This document shows positions 16,138 to 22,516 of a stretch of 28,021 nt of DNA, in pieces. The notes beneath the pieces are model-generated. The model did not search any database. It saw nothing but the letters and a program-made list of their open reading frames with translations, and was not told where the DNA came from. Source of the DNA: a virus; the IMG/VR virus record IMGVR_UViG_3300044568_000907, positions 1 through 28,021 of that record, one strand, 5' to 3'. Position 1 is the first letter of the stretch. The number at the start of each line of letters is the position of its first letter. A program made the position numbers and the translations under genes.

Positions 16138-16374
16138 CTATTTAATACCAGCACCTAGAGACTCTGACATAACGCCGGTTTCAGGAGCCATCCGTTCTTG
16201 CGAGAGAAGTGCTCTGTTACCACCGGTAAGTCTGGTTTTCCTCTTAGCAGCAAGTTCCTCTGCCAGCTTGATCTTGGTAGCATCAGCATCGGCTGCCAAC
16301 TTTAAGGTTTCTTCCTTTTGCATTTGGAGCTGCTCTGCTGCTGCTGCTGCCCCACCGCCTCCGCCTCCACCCAT
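16138..16374 (-). CDS. Small Gly/Ala-rich phage protein
   Basis: The 78 residues begin with a run of seven Gly and five Ala (MGGGGGGGAAAAAEQLQMQK). A charged helix (EETLKLAADADATKIKLAEE) and KRKTRLTGGNRALL follow. The T-x-L-T-G-x-x-x-L-L or R-x-T-x-x-T-G-x-x-G-L-L motif after a Gly run is typical of short phage proteins located between terminase and portal. The ATG has a full AGGAGG site, so the protein is probably well expressed. It has no known activity. It may be a flexible linker-type virion or packaging component, but that is a guess from the composition. Confidence 0.65.
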   Translation of the reverse strand: MGGGGGGGAAAAAEQLQMQKEETLKLAADADATKIKLAEELAAKRKTRLTGGNRALLSQERMAPETGVMSESLGAGIK

Positions 16375-16375
16375 A

Positions 16376-16867
16376 CTACCTCCTAGACATTATGTAACAA
16401 TCCTGTTTGTCTTGAGTAAATTGAATTAACTTACCTTCAATATTAAAACCCAAGAATTCGCCCCATTTAACGGCTCTTTCATTACTGCTTTTAACATGAA
16501 TCTGCAATCTATGCAACTTTAAGGATATTTCACAGATGTCAGCGAAGGTTAGAGCACACTTAGATAAGGCTAACGGCCTCTTGAAGGTATCCTTACTAAG
16601 CAATGCCCACAACTCAGCAACTCCATGCCACATTAGTATGCAGCCAAATAAGGCTACAGGTTTGTTATGTAGGTGCACTGTCAAGGAGTAAGCGCCATAT
16701 CTCCTTTGTATTTCAATGGTTTGCTTTAAAACAGCAAGATGCTCACTTGTCAGTCCCCAAAACTCTACAGCAGCAATATTATCTACATCACCTATCTCTG
16801 ATGGCCTATATTCCACGCCAGCAATACGCGGCAAGTGTTTAATAACCTCTTTAATGTCCAAATACAT
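16376..16867 (-). CDS. GNAT-fold protein (T7 gp13/internal protein A-like acetyltransferase relative)
   Basis: From the ATG at 16865-16867 the protein has 163 residues. A longer TTG-initiated frame lacks a ribosome-binding site. It has the GNAT outline: an N-terminal helix, beta strands with LTVHLHNKPVALFGCI, and a C-terminal LHRLQIHVKSSNERAVKWGE helix followed by FLGFNIEGKL, the usual N-x-x-A-x-x-x-x-x-x-x-G-F acetyl-CoA-fold ending. T7-like phages carry such a protein as gp13. Here it directly follows and overlaps the large terminase by 17 bases without its own clear site, which implies coupled translation. Whether it is an active acetyltransferase cannot be judged; the pyrophosphate-loop motif is weak. 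Confidence 0.6.
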   Translation of the reverse strand: MYLDIKEVIKHLPRIAGVEYRPSEIGDVDNIAAVEFWGLTSEHLAVLKQTIEIQRRYGAYSLTVHLHNKPVALFGCILMWHGVAELWALLSKDTFKRPLALSKCALTFADICEISLKLHRLQIHVKSSNERAVKWGEFLGFNIEGKLIQFTQDKQDCYIMSRR

Positions 16868-18410
16868 CGAAGTCAGCGTTAATAACTGTCTTAGCAAAGA
16901 TTGTAGAGGAATGCGACTGCGTGCTTCTGGTCATCCTTTTATGCTCGCCACCACCAAGCAGTAGGTAGCCAAACGCATCACCTACGTGGGAGTGCTCATT
17001 CTTGTTAGGCGCATCTCTAAACCTCTCGTGGCCAGCTCCAACAGAGATTCTCTTGAAGTGATAGCCACCAGACAGGGACTTTCTAAGCATCTTGCAGGAA
17101 GTAGATACAATCAGGCCAGGCTTCCCAGCGATTAGCCTCTGCATCGGAGCTGCACCAGACTCGCGCCTTACCTTGAAGTCATTAGATGGAGTAGGTTGCG
17201 CCCTCAATCCTAGTGTTCTAAGGTGGTCAAACGCTGTAACCTCATAGATCTGGTCCCGCTGCATCCCAGCAGGATCACCCCATATCATTACTTGGGCATT
17301 AGGAAACCTAGCATTTAACTCAGCAAGTAATTGCTGGCCGAATCTCTCCAGACCCATGTCAGAAGTAACGATCTCGTGCAGGACTATCCATCTACCATTG
17401 TTCAAACGTTGGCCTATAACCGCAGCAGGGGTTAATCCAAAGTCTAAACCTATCTGTATGGGCAGGGATGGGTCGTATTCAACGTCCCCACTCATTAGAG
17501 CATCGTTATATTCAATCCAGACAGGTTTACCTTCTTGCACATAGGTATACTTACCTTCTGCATAACACCTGATCCAGTCCAAGTTCTTGCCGGCAAGCAT
17601 CTGTATGTAGTAACCAGGAGGCAGGTTATTGATGTTCTCAGCCCTCTGGTTGATCTTCCACCACCTACCTGATGCAAAGATATGGTCATTAGCTTCTGGG
17701 TTCTCAGGGAGATCTCCAGGAGCAACCTCTATAACTCCACCTGGTTGTTTAAAGAACTCCCATCCATACTTACCGGTAACCTTTTCCTTTTCTGCCATAC
17801 GGAACCACCAATGATCGTCATCCATTGGGTTAGTATCCATCCATATGCCATGCCAAGAGGGGCCACCATCCCTTTGTGTGGGGTAACGACCAACCCGATG
17901 GGTAAGTCCGTCGATGACTGCTTTTGGCAGCTCTCGCGCCTCATTAACCCAAGCGCCGGTAAGCTCAAGGGACAGTAGCTTTCGGACATCCTTAGGCTGA
18001 TCTAGCGCAAGGAAGATGACTTCGCAATCAATACCAGCGGCACCACCCCTAGATGGCAGTCTGATATGATGAGTAATAGGTGGGGTCCACAGCATATGTC
18101 CAAAGGTATTCTCTGGGAACATATCTATCCAAGTCTTGATAGTAGTGGTCTTTAGTTCTGGATAACTGTTTCTAACGATAGCAAAGCGGGTGTACCTTAT
18201 CCCGTCTATAGGAGAAGGCTTCTGCTTAACAGCTCGCAGCATTATCTCAGCACAGCAGGCATATGACTTACCGCTACCTACGGCACCCATAATGCCTCTA
18301 ACAAAGGCATCTGAGCGTATGAAGTCGTAGACTACGGGTGATTTACTGAAGTCAAGGTTAAGACCGGCAACCCCAACCTCTTTCTGGCTACGTTCTTTAG
18401 TCTTAGACAT
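16851..18410 (-). CDS. terL: Terminase large subunit (packaging ATPase/nuclease)
   Basis: Translation from the ATG at 18408-18410 gives 519 residues (MSKTKERSQKEVGVAG). The longer frame runs through the small-terminase gene and its extra residues do not resemble the family. Walker A is GAVGSGKS at ~residues 42-49, and the Walker B region is LELTGAWVNEARELP. The nuclease domain shows QIGLDFGLTPAA, MIWGDPAG and HVGDAFGYLLLG with the expected acidic residues. It overlaps the small subunit stop by eight bases. The enzyme docks on the portal and pumps DNA into the prohead. All core motifs appear intact. Confidence 0.92.
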   Translation of the reverse strand: MSKTKERSQKEVGVAGLNLDFSKSPVVYDFIRSDAFVRGIMGAVGSGKSYACCAEIMLRAVKQKPSPIDGIRYTRFAIVRNSYPELKTTTIKTWIDMFPENTFGHMLWTPPITHHIRLPSRGGAAGIDCEVIFLALDQPKDVRKLLSLELTGAWVNEARELPKAVIDGLTHRVGRYPTQRDGGPSWHGIWMDTNPMDDDHWWFRMAEKEKVTGKYGWEFFKQPGGVIEVAPGDLPENPEANDHIFASGRWWKINQRAENINNLPPGYYIQMLAGKNLDWIRCYAEGKYTYVQEGKPVWIEYNDALMSGDVEYDPSLPIQIGLDFGLTPAAVIGQRLNNGRWIVLHEIVTSDMGLERFGQQLLAELNARFPNAQVMIWGDPAGMQRDQIYEVTAFDHLRTLGLRAQPTPSNDFKVRRESGAAPMQRLIAGKPGLIVSTSCKMLRKSLSGGYHFKRISVGAGHERFRDAPNKNEHSHVGDAFGYLLLGGGEHKRMTRSTQSHSSTIFAKTVINADFDVFGH

Positions 18411-18846
18411 CAGGAGATCCGTTCTCAATAATGTCTGGTGTCCTAATATTAATACCAATAACACTAGGTTTATCAGAGTCTTGTGGAGAATCCAGCAATC
18501 CAGAGGCTTTCGCAAGCAATCTGAGCACTCCAACCTTATCAAACAGCTCTATATCTAGGGTATTGTAGGAGTTACCATCCTTATCAGTCCTAGTATTGCA
18601 CTTAATGGACTTAATGGCTTGAAGTGCGTGCTCGGGGATCTCGTTAGATGGCTTTACTGTAATGTTACCTTGAGCATCCCACGACATGATATCCGTGAGC
18701 TTAGTGTTAGCCATAGATAACAAGGCGTAGGATACCGCTTCCTTGTTAGCTTCTAGTGTTGCAGATCTCTTTAAATCACTCTGTATCGTCCTGATACCAC
18801 CGTAATTCTTCAAGGATGGTATCTTCTTTGCGAAACTATCTGACAT
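18403..18846 (-). CDS. Terminase small subunit-like protein
   Basis: This 147-residue mainly helical protein contains NKEAVSYALLSMANTKLTDI, PSNEIPEHALQAIKSIKC and LDIELFDKVGVLRLLAKASG, ending with Asp/Pro-rich residues. The pattern I-x-x-I-K-...-K-x-x-x-L-x-x-L-A-x-x-x-G-L is the usual C-terminal half of phage small terminases. The ATG has GGAG six bases before it. It sits immediately upstream of and overlaps the large subunit, the normal arrangement. It would recognise the packaging site and stimulate the large subunit. The assignment rests on position and C-terminal pattern rather than a clear DNA-binding motif. Confidence 0.75.
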   Translation of the reverse strand: MSDSFAKKIPSLKNYGGIRTIQSDLKRSATLEANKEAVSYALLSMANTKLTDIMSWDAQGNITVKPSNEIPEHALQAIKSIKCNTRTDKDGNSYNTLDIELFDKVGVLRLLAKASGLLDSPQDSDKPSVIGINIRTPDIIENGSPDV

Positions 18847-18849
18847 TCA

Positions 18850-19203
18850 TCACTCCGTCTGTGGGATCACATCTACAGCGACTAAGCATCTGCCACCCTT
18901 AAATGGAACACCTCTTTGTACATACAGCTTATCTACTTGGCTATCATCGTCATATACACCAGCATCCATCAAACTATCCAATACTGCTTTACAGATATTA
19001 TCTATATCAAACAATCTCTTGCTTCTAGGACATACAATGATACATACAGACAGTCTCGCATCCCCTAACTTAGGTACATTGTTCTCAGATACATAATCCG
19101 CTACAGCTTTCTTAAAGATAACTCCAGCTTTAGATATGAACCGTCTATTCCCATTAGCTCTCCAATAAGTATTAACTGAAGGGGGATACGGAAGCATTAA
19201 CAT
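18850..19203 (-). CDS. rusA: RusA-type Holliday junction resolvase
   Basis: This 117-residue protein, the usual RusA length, opens LPYPPSVNTYWRANG. It carries the active-site segment RLFDIDNICKAVLDSLMDAG then VYDDDSQV, with Asp ~66, 68 and 87 in the positions of the three catalytic aspartates, and the conserved Lys at ~72. RusA resolves branched DNA; in phages it is used to clear junctions before packaging or during recombination. It is placed just before the terminase genes, suiting the first role. The ATG has a GGAG site, and the start follows the upstream stop by one base. All key residues are present. Confidence 0.9.
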   Translation of the reverse strand: MLMLPYPPSVNTYWRANGNRRFISKAGVIFKKAVADYVSENNVPKLGDARLSVCIIVCPRSKRLFDIDNICKAVLDSLMDAGVYDDDSQVDKLYVQRGVPFKGGRCLVAVDVIPQTE

Positions 19204-19204
19204 C

Positions 19205-19744
19205 TTAACTCCACTGAGTAGCCATTGCTTTAGCTATGCCAGTATACGTAATAGATCGCAGCTTCCATCTATCTGGTGACGGGGGCAGATTATGAACTCT
19301 TGCCTCTCTGCCTTCAACTATATCTGTAGGAAGTAGTTTAGGTAGGTTCTTTAGCCATAAACAAGTAGCCTTAGTCTCTCCATGACCGAACTGCCAAGGT
19401 TGGATAATCTGATCTGGCTTTCTTATTCTACTAGAGATAATGCTTATAGGGTTCTCAAGCGCAATCTTAGGTATAGGTGCGTTAAGGAGTGCATCTACAA
19501 ACCACAGGGCTTCTGCTTGCTCTGGAAGCTTATCCTTGAACCATCTCGCACCACTTACGCATAGATGGGTACAGGGAGGATGGGCTATCATCAAGTCCCA
19601 CCCATCGTTTAGCACAGAAAGAACGTCTGCATGGATATGCTTACCTTCTGCTGCGATGAGATCACAGGACCAGGCATCGTGGCCCAGCTCATTAAACGCA
19701 TCTCTTACTACACCAGAGAACTCGCAAGCCACTAACACTCTCAT
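19205..19744 (-). CDS. Short cytosine-DNA-methyltransferase-like protein
   Basis: This 179-residue protein has a motif-I-like start (MRVLVACEFSGVVRDAF, with a F-S-G loop), AHPPCTHL at ~residues 54-61 (the PPC motif that holds the catalytic cysteine in 5-cytosine methyltransferases) and LENPIS (ENP/ENV motif). It is much shorter than full restriction-type enzymes and has no visible target-recognition domain. Short phage proteins with this layout are common and their activity is often unproven. The gene is the first after the long non-coding region, so it heads the packaging-structural operon. It may protect phage DNA; that is inference. Confidence 0.7.
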   Translation of the reverse strand: MRVLVACEFSGVVRDAFNELGHDAWSCDLIAAEGKHIHADVLSVLNDGWDLMIAHPPCTHLCVSGARWFKDKLPEQAEALWFVDALLNAPIPKIALENPISIISSRIRKPDQIIQPWQFGHGETKATCLWLKNLPKLLPTDIVEGREARVHNLPPSPDRWKLRSITYTGIAKAMATQWS

Positions 19745-20174
19745 CTCTATCCCGCCATAACTGTCATACAGAAGTATAAGCTATCTTTAATAAATACTGC
19801 AAGATAAATATAACTTGCTATTAGGGAGAGATGGATATACTATTATGTCTTGGGGGCATAACCCACCCCTCGCAAATGTAGTGTCTGACAGATGCGGATA
19901 AACGTGGCGTACAGTAAGTGTTTCCTTAGTTACCTTGCCAGGATTGGATCTACAAGGAATTATCGGGGCACAGTCTACTGAGAGATAACTCTCTAGCCTA
20001 GATAAACAAGAAGACACATCCTTTTAGGATCTTTCCCTTTAATTATACGGGTAAGGTTCTATCTGTCTCTAAAATCCCACCTCATCGCATACTTAGTCCC
20101 ACCGCTATACCGTGATCTTCTGTAAAACATATACTTAATACGTACCTCTTCTATCAGGTTCCGTTACCAAAAAC

Positions 20175-20192
20175 AATTTTATATATAAAATT
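20175..20192. repeat. 18-base perfect AT-rich palindrome
   Basis: AATTTTATATATAAAATT reads the same on both strands. It consists only of A and T, so it should melt or extrude easily. It lies in the long non-coding region near repeated AAGTGGGAAA elements and may be part of an origin or a protein-binding site. Confidence 0.7.
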
Positions 20193-20210
20193 CAAAACAC
20201 CACATAGTAG

Positions 20211-20262
20211 AAGTGGGAAACCGGAGCAGAAAACACACCTCTTTTCAGGGTAAAGTGGGAAA
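20211..20262. repeat. Pair of AAGTGGGAAA direct repeats
   Basis: AAGTGGGAAA occurs at 20211-20220 and again at 20253-20262, 42 bases apart (close to four helical turns). The pair sits between the AT palindrome and the G-rich tract, which would suit binding of one protein to the same face of the helix. Confidence 0.5.
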
Positions 20263-20313
20263 ACTAGGAAATCTACCGAAAAGTTGAGAGGAAGCCCCTC
20301 ACCGCTACCGGTA

Positions 20314-20331
20314 GGGTGGGGGGGGATAGGG
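20314..20331 (+). promoter_or_regulatory. Predicted G-quadruplex motif
   Basis: GGGTGGGGGGGGATAGGG satisfies the G3-N1-7 rule (four runs of at least three G, short loops). It directly follows the palindrome CTACCGGTAG and is on the strand opposite to the flanking genes, so it would appear as a C-rich stretch in their RNA. Confidence 0.6.
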
Positions 20332-20451
20332 TGCCTTCCGCCACAAGTGTAATGTAATCAGCACCTTGCGCAGTGTGTACATATGAGTAGTGTGTTCAGT
20401 GCGCCATATCAGGCCCATATCGCTAGATGGGAATGAGGGGTGACAGTGACG

Positions 20452-21108
20452 CTACAGTGTGGATAGGTACACTCGAAGCTGAGTTAACGTTATTCCAGAT
20501 TCACACATCTTTTCCAGAATAAGAATATGTTCTTCAGTTCTTACAGAATTCCCACTTATACCCATGACCTCCCCCCAATTCAACAGTGATTCCCCACCTT
20601 GTGTAGGATTGACGGTAGATTCTGTTACCTTATTCCCACTGGCGCACTCTGTTATCTCTTTAACCTTACGTGGCCTACCTCTGCTCTTGTGAATTCCAGT
20701 CATCTTAACTCCCTTTAGTGGATGGATCGGTTCGATTAATGTATCTTGGGATATCCCTATTGCGTCCTCTGTATTGATGGTTACATCGTAAACCATGCGG
20801 CGCACACATCCACGAATCCCAGGTACGCCGTGGCGTTTAACTCTAACGATATATCCTACCTTCTCTATCTTTTGTAGCATCAATGCCATGTAACTCTTGG
20901 AACATCCGTAGTCTCTACCCAATGCGGTACAACTAACGAATGACATACCCGCATTGTTACAATAGGAAGCGTAGATCCCCAAGATCCTTAATTGGCTAAG
21001 AGATAACCTTTTCTCTCTGAATGCACGTAATGGGACAACACAGAATTTCCTCCCATCCTCCCTTTCTACTCTCTCAATCACCGGCTTATCTGGTAACACG
21101 AATCCCAT
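20452..21108 (-). CDS. Winged-helix DNA-binding protein with AT-hook (replication initiator or regulator)
   Basis: In this 218-residue protein residues ~34-92 form a winged helix-turn-helix: LSLSQLRILGIYASYC, then CTALGRDYGCSKSYMALMLQ and KIEKVGYIVRVKR. This resembles HTH_36/Rep-type domains. RGRPRK at 143-148 is an AT-hook core that inserts in AT-rich minor grooves. It is transcribed leftward from a promoter back-to-back with the small-gene cluster, and the long non-coding region with AT-rich palindromes lies immediately downstream. A replication initiator binding its own neighbouring origin, or a regulator of the divergent promoters, would both fit. The ATG has an AAAGGG site. Confidence 0.65.
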   Translation of the reverse strand: MGFVLPDKPVIERVEREDGRKFCVVPLRAFREKRLSLSQLRILGIYASYCNNAGMSFVSCTALGRDYGCSKSYMALMLQKIEKVGYIVRVKRHGVPGIRGCVRRMVYDVTINTEDAIGISQDTLIEPIHPLKGVKMTGIHKSRGRPRKVKEITECASGNKVTESTVNPTQGGESLLNWGEVMGISGNSVRTEEHILILEKMCESGITLTQLRVYLSTL

Positions 21109-21121
21109 TTAATACCCTTTC

Positions 21122-21140
21122 AGTGAAAGTGAAGACTCAC
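21122..21140. promoter_or_regulatory. Candidate operator (tandem AGTGAA and GTGA-N4-TCAC dyad)
   Basis: AGTGAA is repeated in tandem at 21122-21133, and GTGAAGACTCAC (21129-21140) is an inverted repeat with a four-base centre. It lies between the leftward -10 hexamer and the start of the winged-helix gene, where a bound protein would block that gene. Confidence 0.4.
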
Positions 21141-21171
21141 ATTATATATATTTAAGGGAGGGTATTGACAA
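21141..21171 (-). promoter_or_regulatory. Leftward promoter for the winged-helix gene
   Basis: On the minus strand TTGTCA (21171-21166) and TATAAT (21146-21141) are separated by 19 bases, in an AT-rich context. The -10 is perfect and the -35 is five of six; the spacing is longer than ideal. Its -35 overlaps the rightward -35. Confidence 0.55.
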
Positions 21172-21194
21172 TATGTATAGCTATTGACGATAAT
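21165..21194 (+). promoter_or_regulatory. Rightward promoter for the small-gene cluster
   Basis: TTGACA (21165-21170) is a perfect -35 and GATAAT (21189-21194) a five-of-six -10, with 18 bases between them. Transcription would start near 21201 and cover the 24-, 27- and 71-aa genes and onward. Confidence 0.7.
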
Positions 21195-21214
21195 TAGTAC
21201 GTGCACCATTCGCA

Positions 21215-21228
21215 CATTACATAAAAGG
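21215..21228 (+). repeat. Leader repeat copy 1 (CATTACATAAAAGG)
   Basis: This is the first of three near-identical 14-base elements that each end in the ribosome-binding site of a gene. The identical second copy is at 21315-21328, exactly 100 bases further on, and a third with one mismatch is at 21637-21650. Confidence 0.75.
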
Positions 21229-21236
21229 GATTAATC

Positions 21237-21311
21237 ATGACTAACGATACTTTCTTCTTTCTAATGCTAAACGCGGTATTGCTTGCAATCGTACTAATCT
21301 TGTCTATTTAA
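21237..21311 (+). CDS. 24-residue putative membrane peptide
   Basis: ATG at 21237 begins MTNDTFFFLMLNAVLLAI and the frame closes after ...VLILSI. After four polar residues the chain is one unbroken hydrophobic segment of about 20 residues, enough for a single membrane helix. AAAGGG lies eight bases before the ATG, within the CATTACATAAAAGG element, and a good promoter lies upstream. It is far below usual gene-calling limits. The repeated leader and the promoter argue that it is real; the function is unknown. Host-membrane takeover, inhibition or lysis timing are possible. Confidence 0.55.
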   Translation: MTNDTFFFLMLNAVLLAIVLILSI

Positions 21312-21314
21312 TCC

Positions 21315-21328
21315 CATTACATAAAAGG
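21315..21328 (+). repeat. Leader repeat copy 2 (CATTACATAAAAGG)
   Basis: Identical to copy 1 and placed at the same distance (eight bases after the element) from its ATG. The two copies point to duplication of a translation-initiation cassette or of a whole small gene. Confidence 0.75.
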
Positions 21329-21336
21329 ATATAACC

Positions 21337-21420
21337 ATGTTATATATTCTCGAAGTGTTATCAGTTGCTGGAATGTTCGCTCTGTTAATCCTGGTGTTGC
21401 TAATTGGTGGCGCAGCATGA
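21337..21420 (+). CDS. 27-residue putative membrane peptide
   Basis: ATG at 21337 begins MLYILEVLSVAGMFALL and ends with a Gly-Gly-Ala-Ala tail. It is hydrophobic from residue 7 to 23 with a single Glu near the start, predicting one membrane helix. The ribosome-binding element is identical to that of the 24-residue gene. Its stop codon overlaps the start of the 71-residue gene (ATGA), a typical coupled junction, which supports its being translated. It has no recognisable relative. Together with the 24- and 35-residue peptides it forms a set of three short membrane proteins in one operon. Confidence 0.55.
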   Translation: MLYILEVLSVAGMFALLILVLLIGGAA

Positions 21421-21632
21421 ATAAGTTTACCCCTAAGATAGACCTAGCATCAAACGATAGGTTGCAATTATGGTTATCCGATACAGACATCAAAAAGATT
21501 AAAAGGAGTAAATCATGGAAGGCTACTGTAACTGCTATGGATACAGGAGTGGTTTATAAAGTAGCGGGTTGTCCTTGCTCCTGTCCAAAATGCTATTGCG
21601 ATGCGTACGTTATATCAAGTAAAACACTTTAG
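21417..21632 (+). CDS. Small basic protein with cysteine cluster
   Basis: This 71-residue protein starts MNKFTPKIDLASNDRLQLWL and has a lysine-rich middle (DIKKIKRSKSWKATV). A tight cysteine cluster, CPCSCPKCYCDAY, with five cysteines in ten residues lies at ~53-62. The cluster could hold zinc or an iron-sulphur centre; the spacing C-x-C-x2-C-x-C matches no family I can name with confidence. It starts on the stop codon of the 27-residue gene and ends 25 bases before the next start. An early regulatory or host-interaction role is a guess from position. Confidence 0.65.
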   Translation: MNKFTPKIDLASNDRLQLWLSDTDIKKIKRSKSWKATVTAMDTGVVYKVAGCPCSCPKCYCDAYVISSKTL

Positions 21633-21636
21633 CACC

Positions 21637-21650
21637 CATTACATAAGAGG
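21637..21650 (+). repeat. Leader repeat copy 3 (CATTACATAAGAGG)
   Basis: Differs from copies 1 and 2 at one base. It supplies the GAGGAAG ribosome-binding site of the 242-residue cysteine-rich gene, whose ATG follows seven bases later. Confidence 0.7.
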
Positions 21651-21657
21651 AAGTAAA

Positions 21658-22386
21658 ATGAAGACAGCAAAAAAGCCTACAGGCTATATCTTGTATCGTG
21701 GTAAATCAGAATTAAACGGCAAGCCTATTGTAGTTATTGCAATAACAAATAGCACCAATTCCAAAACTGGCAACATGGTACAAACTTACATAATGGCCGA
21801 TAATGGACTATCGCCGGTTGTATCGGCTCGGACCCTGGAAGACGCGGCCGTGTGTGGTGACTGTAAGCACCGAAGGGGTTTAGGCGGTTCATGCTACGTT
21901 AACCTAGGCCAAGGACCCCGGTCTGTTATGTCTGGTGTATTGCGTGGCATCTATCCATTTAATCCTGGTCAAGCTGCAATTGAATGCACCGGTCGCAAGG
22001 TTAGACTTGGAACATATGGCGACCCCGCGGCCGTGCCATTCCATATATGGGAAGACTTGTTAACGAATGCGGCCGGGAATACCGGCTATACTCATCAATG
22101 GCGCAAATTTAGATCAGCGAAAAGCTTGAAGCTTATGTCTTTAGTTATGGCATCCGCTGACAGTGAAGCAGATCGAATTGAAGCAATTGCACGCCGGTTT
22201 CGTACCTTTCGGGTCCGGTCCAGTGATGAGCCGATAATGGCCGGGGAATTTCAATGTCCGGCAAGTAAAGAAGCCGGTAAAAAGAAGACTTGCGGGGATT
22301 GCATGGCGTGCGACGGTGGAATAAGTAGAAAAGGATCACCGGTGATCGTGGTTCATGGTTCGCTTGCAAGCCGATTCTCTAATTAA
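21658..22386 (+). CDS. Cysteine-rich phage protein resembling the Gp88-type family
   Basis: This is a 242-residue protein; the ATG at 21658 (MKTAKKPTGYILYRGKSEL) is chosen for its GAGGAAG site over an in-frame ATG at 21601 inside the previous gene. Visible blocks are AAVCGDCKHRRGLGGSCYVN (~62-81), RLGTYGDPAAVP, YTHQW (~142), and near the end FQCPASKEAGKKKTCGDCMA followed by CDGG and VIVVHGS. The order C-x2-C...C-Y...G-D...Y-T...C...C-x2-C-x2-C...H recalls phage gene-product-88-type proteins of unknown function. The gene has at least ten CCGG tetramers, unlike its neighbours, hinting at a different origin. It probably binds metal. Confidence 0.6.
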   Translation: MKTAKKPTGYILYRGKSELNGKPIVVIAITNSTNSKTGNMVQTYIMADNGLSPVVSARTLEDAAVCGDCKHRRGLGGSCYVNLGQGPRSVMSGVLRGIYPFNPGQAAIECTGRKVRLGTYGDPAAVPFHIWEDLLTNAAGNTGYTHQWRKFRSAKSLKLMSLVMASADSEADRIEAIARRFRTFRVRSSDEPIMAGEFQCPASKEAGKKKTCGDCMACDGGISRKGSPVIVVHGSLASRFSN

Positions 22387-22425
22387 GGTATAAAAGCCGA
22401 TCCTATAGGGTCTATCGGACCTTAT
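22384..22425 (+). other. Hairpin after the cysteine-rich gene
   Basis: TAAGGT (22384-22389) pairs with ACCTTA (22420-22425). Inside it CCGAT pairs with ATCGG around the palindrome CCTATAGG. A second stem TGCGG/CCGCA follows (~22445-22464). A short T run (CTCTTTTG) lies downstream, so weak termination or mRNA stabilisation are both possible. Confidence 0.45.
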
Positions 22426-22467
22426 GGGATACTCTTTTGTACAATGCGGGGAATAATCACCGCACGG

Positions 22468-22501
22468 TATCTATTCACCTATCTATTCACCTATCTATTC
22501 A
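22468..22501 (+). repeat. 12-base tandem repeat (TATCTATTCACC, 2.8 copies)
   Basis: The unit TATCTATTCACC is present at 22468-22479 and 22480-22491, and its first ten bases again (last base changed context) at 22492-22501. It is immediately upstream of the ribosome-binding site of the acidic 43-residue gene, so changes in copy number would alter that leader. Confidence 0.8.
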
Positions 22502-22516
22502 TAAATGAGGTTATCT

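Larger units (their letters stand above)
19745..20451. other. 707-base non-coding region: candidate control/replication region
   Basis: I find no convincing gene here. It contains: GCAAG/CTTGC arms (19799-19803, 19814-19818) around ten AT bases; a GAGAG-ATAA-CTCTC hairpin (19980-19993); ATCCT-TTT-AGGAT (20018-20030); an 18-base AT palindrome (20175-20192); two copies of AAGTGGGAAA (20211-20220, 20253-20262); the palindrome CTACCGGTAG (20305-20314); a G-quadruplex motif (20314-20331); and CCATATC repeated at ~20403 and ~20413. One 23-codon frame (minus, 20059-20130, Arg/Tyr-rich) is possible but lacks a well-placed ribosome-binding site. A minus-strand TTGCAG...TATACT pair with an 18-base spacer (TTGCAG 19802-19797) may drive the methyltransferase operon. 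Confidence 0.5.

Noticed and set aside
17682-17989. Overlapping frames on both strands within the large terminase
   Set aside because: They are shadow frames of a gene whose motifs are all in another frame.
19787-20017. 76-aa minus-strand frame in the non-coding region
   Set aside because: It needs a GTG directly against the only purine-rich stretch, and its composition (Ser, Cys, Pro) is not protein-like.
20059-20130. 23-codon minus-strand frame MFYRRSRYSGGTKYAM...
   Set aside because: The peptide looks plausible, but the AGAGG site is about 14 bases from the ATG. Without conservation data it is only noted.
22468-22501. CRISPR array
   Set aside because: The repeat units are contiguous 12-mers without spacers; it is a simple tandem repeat.
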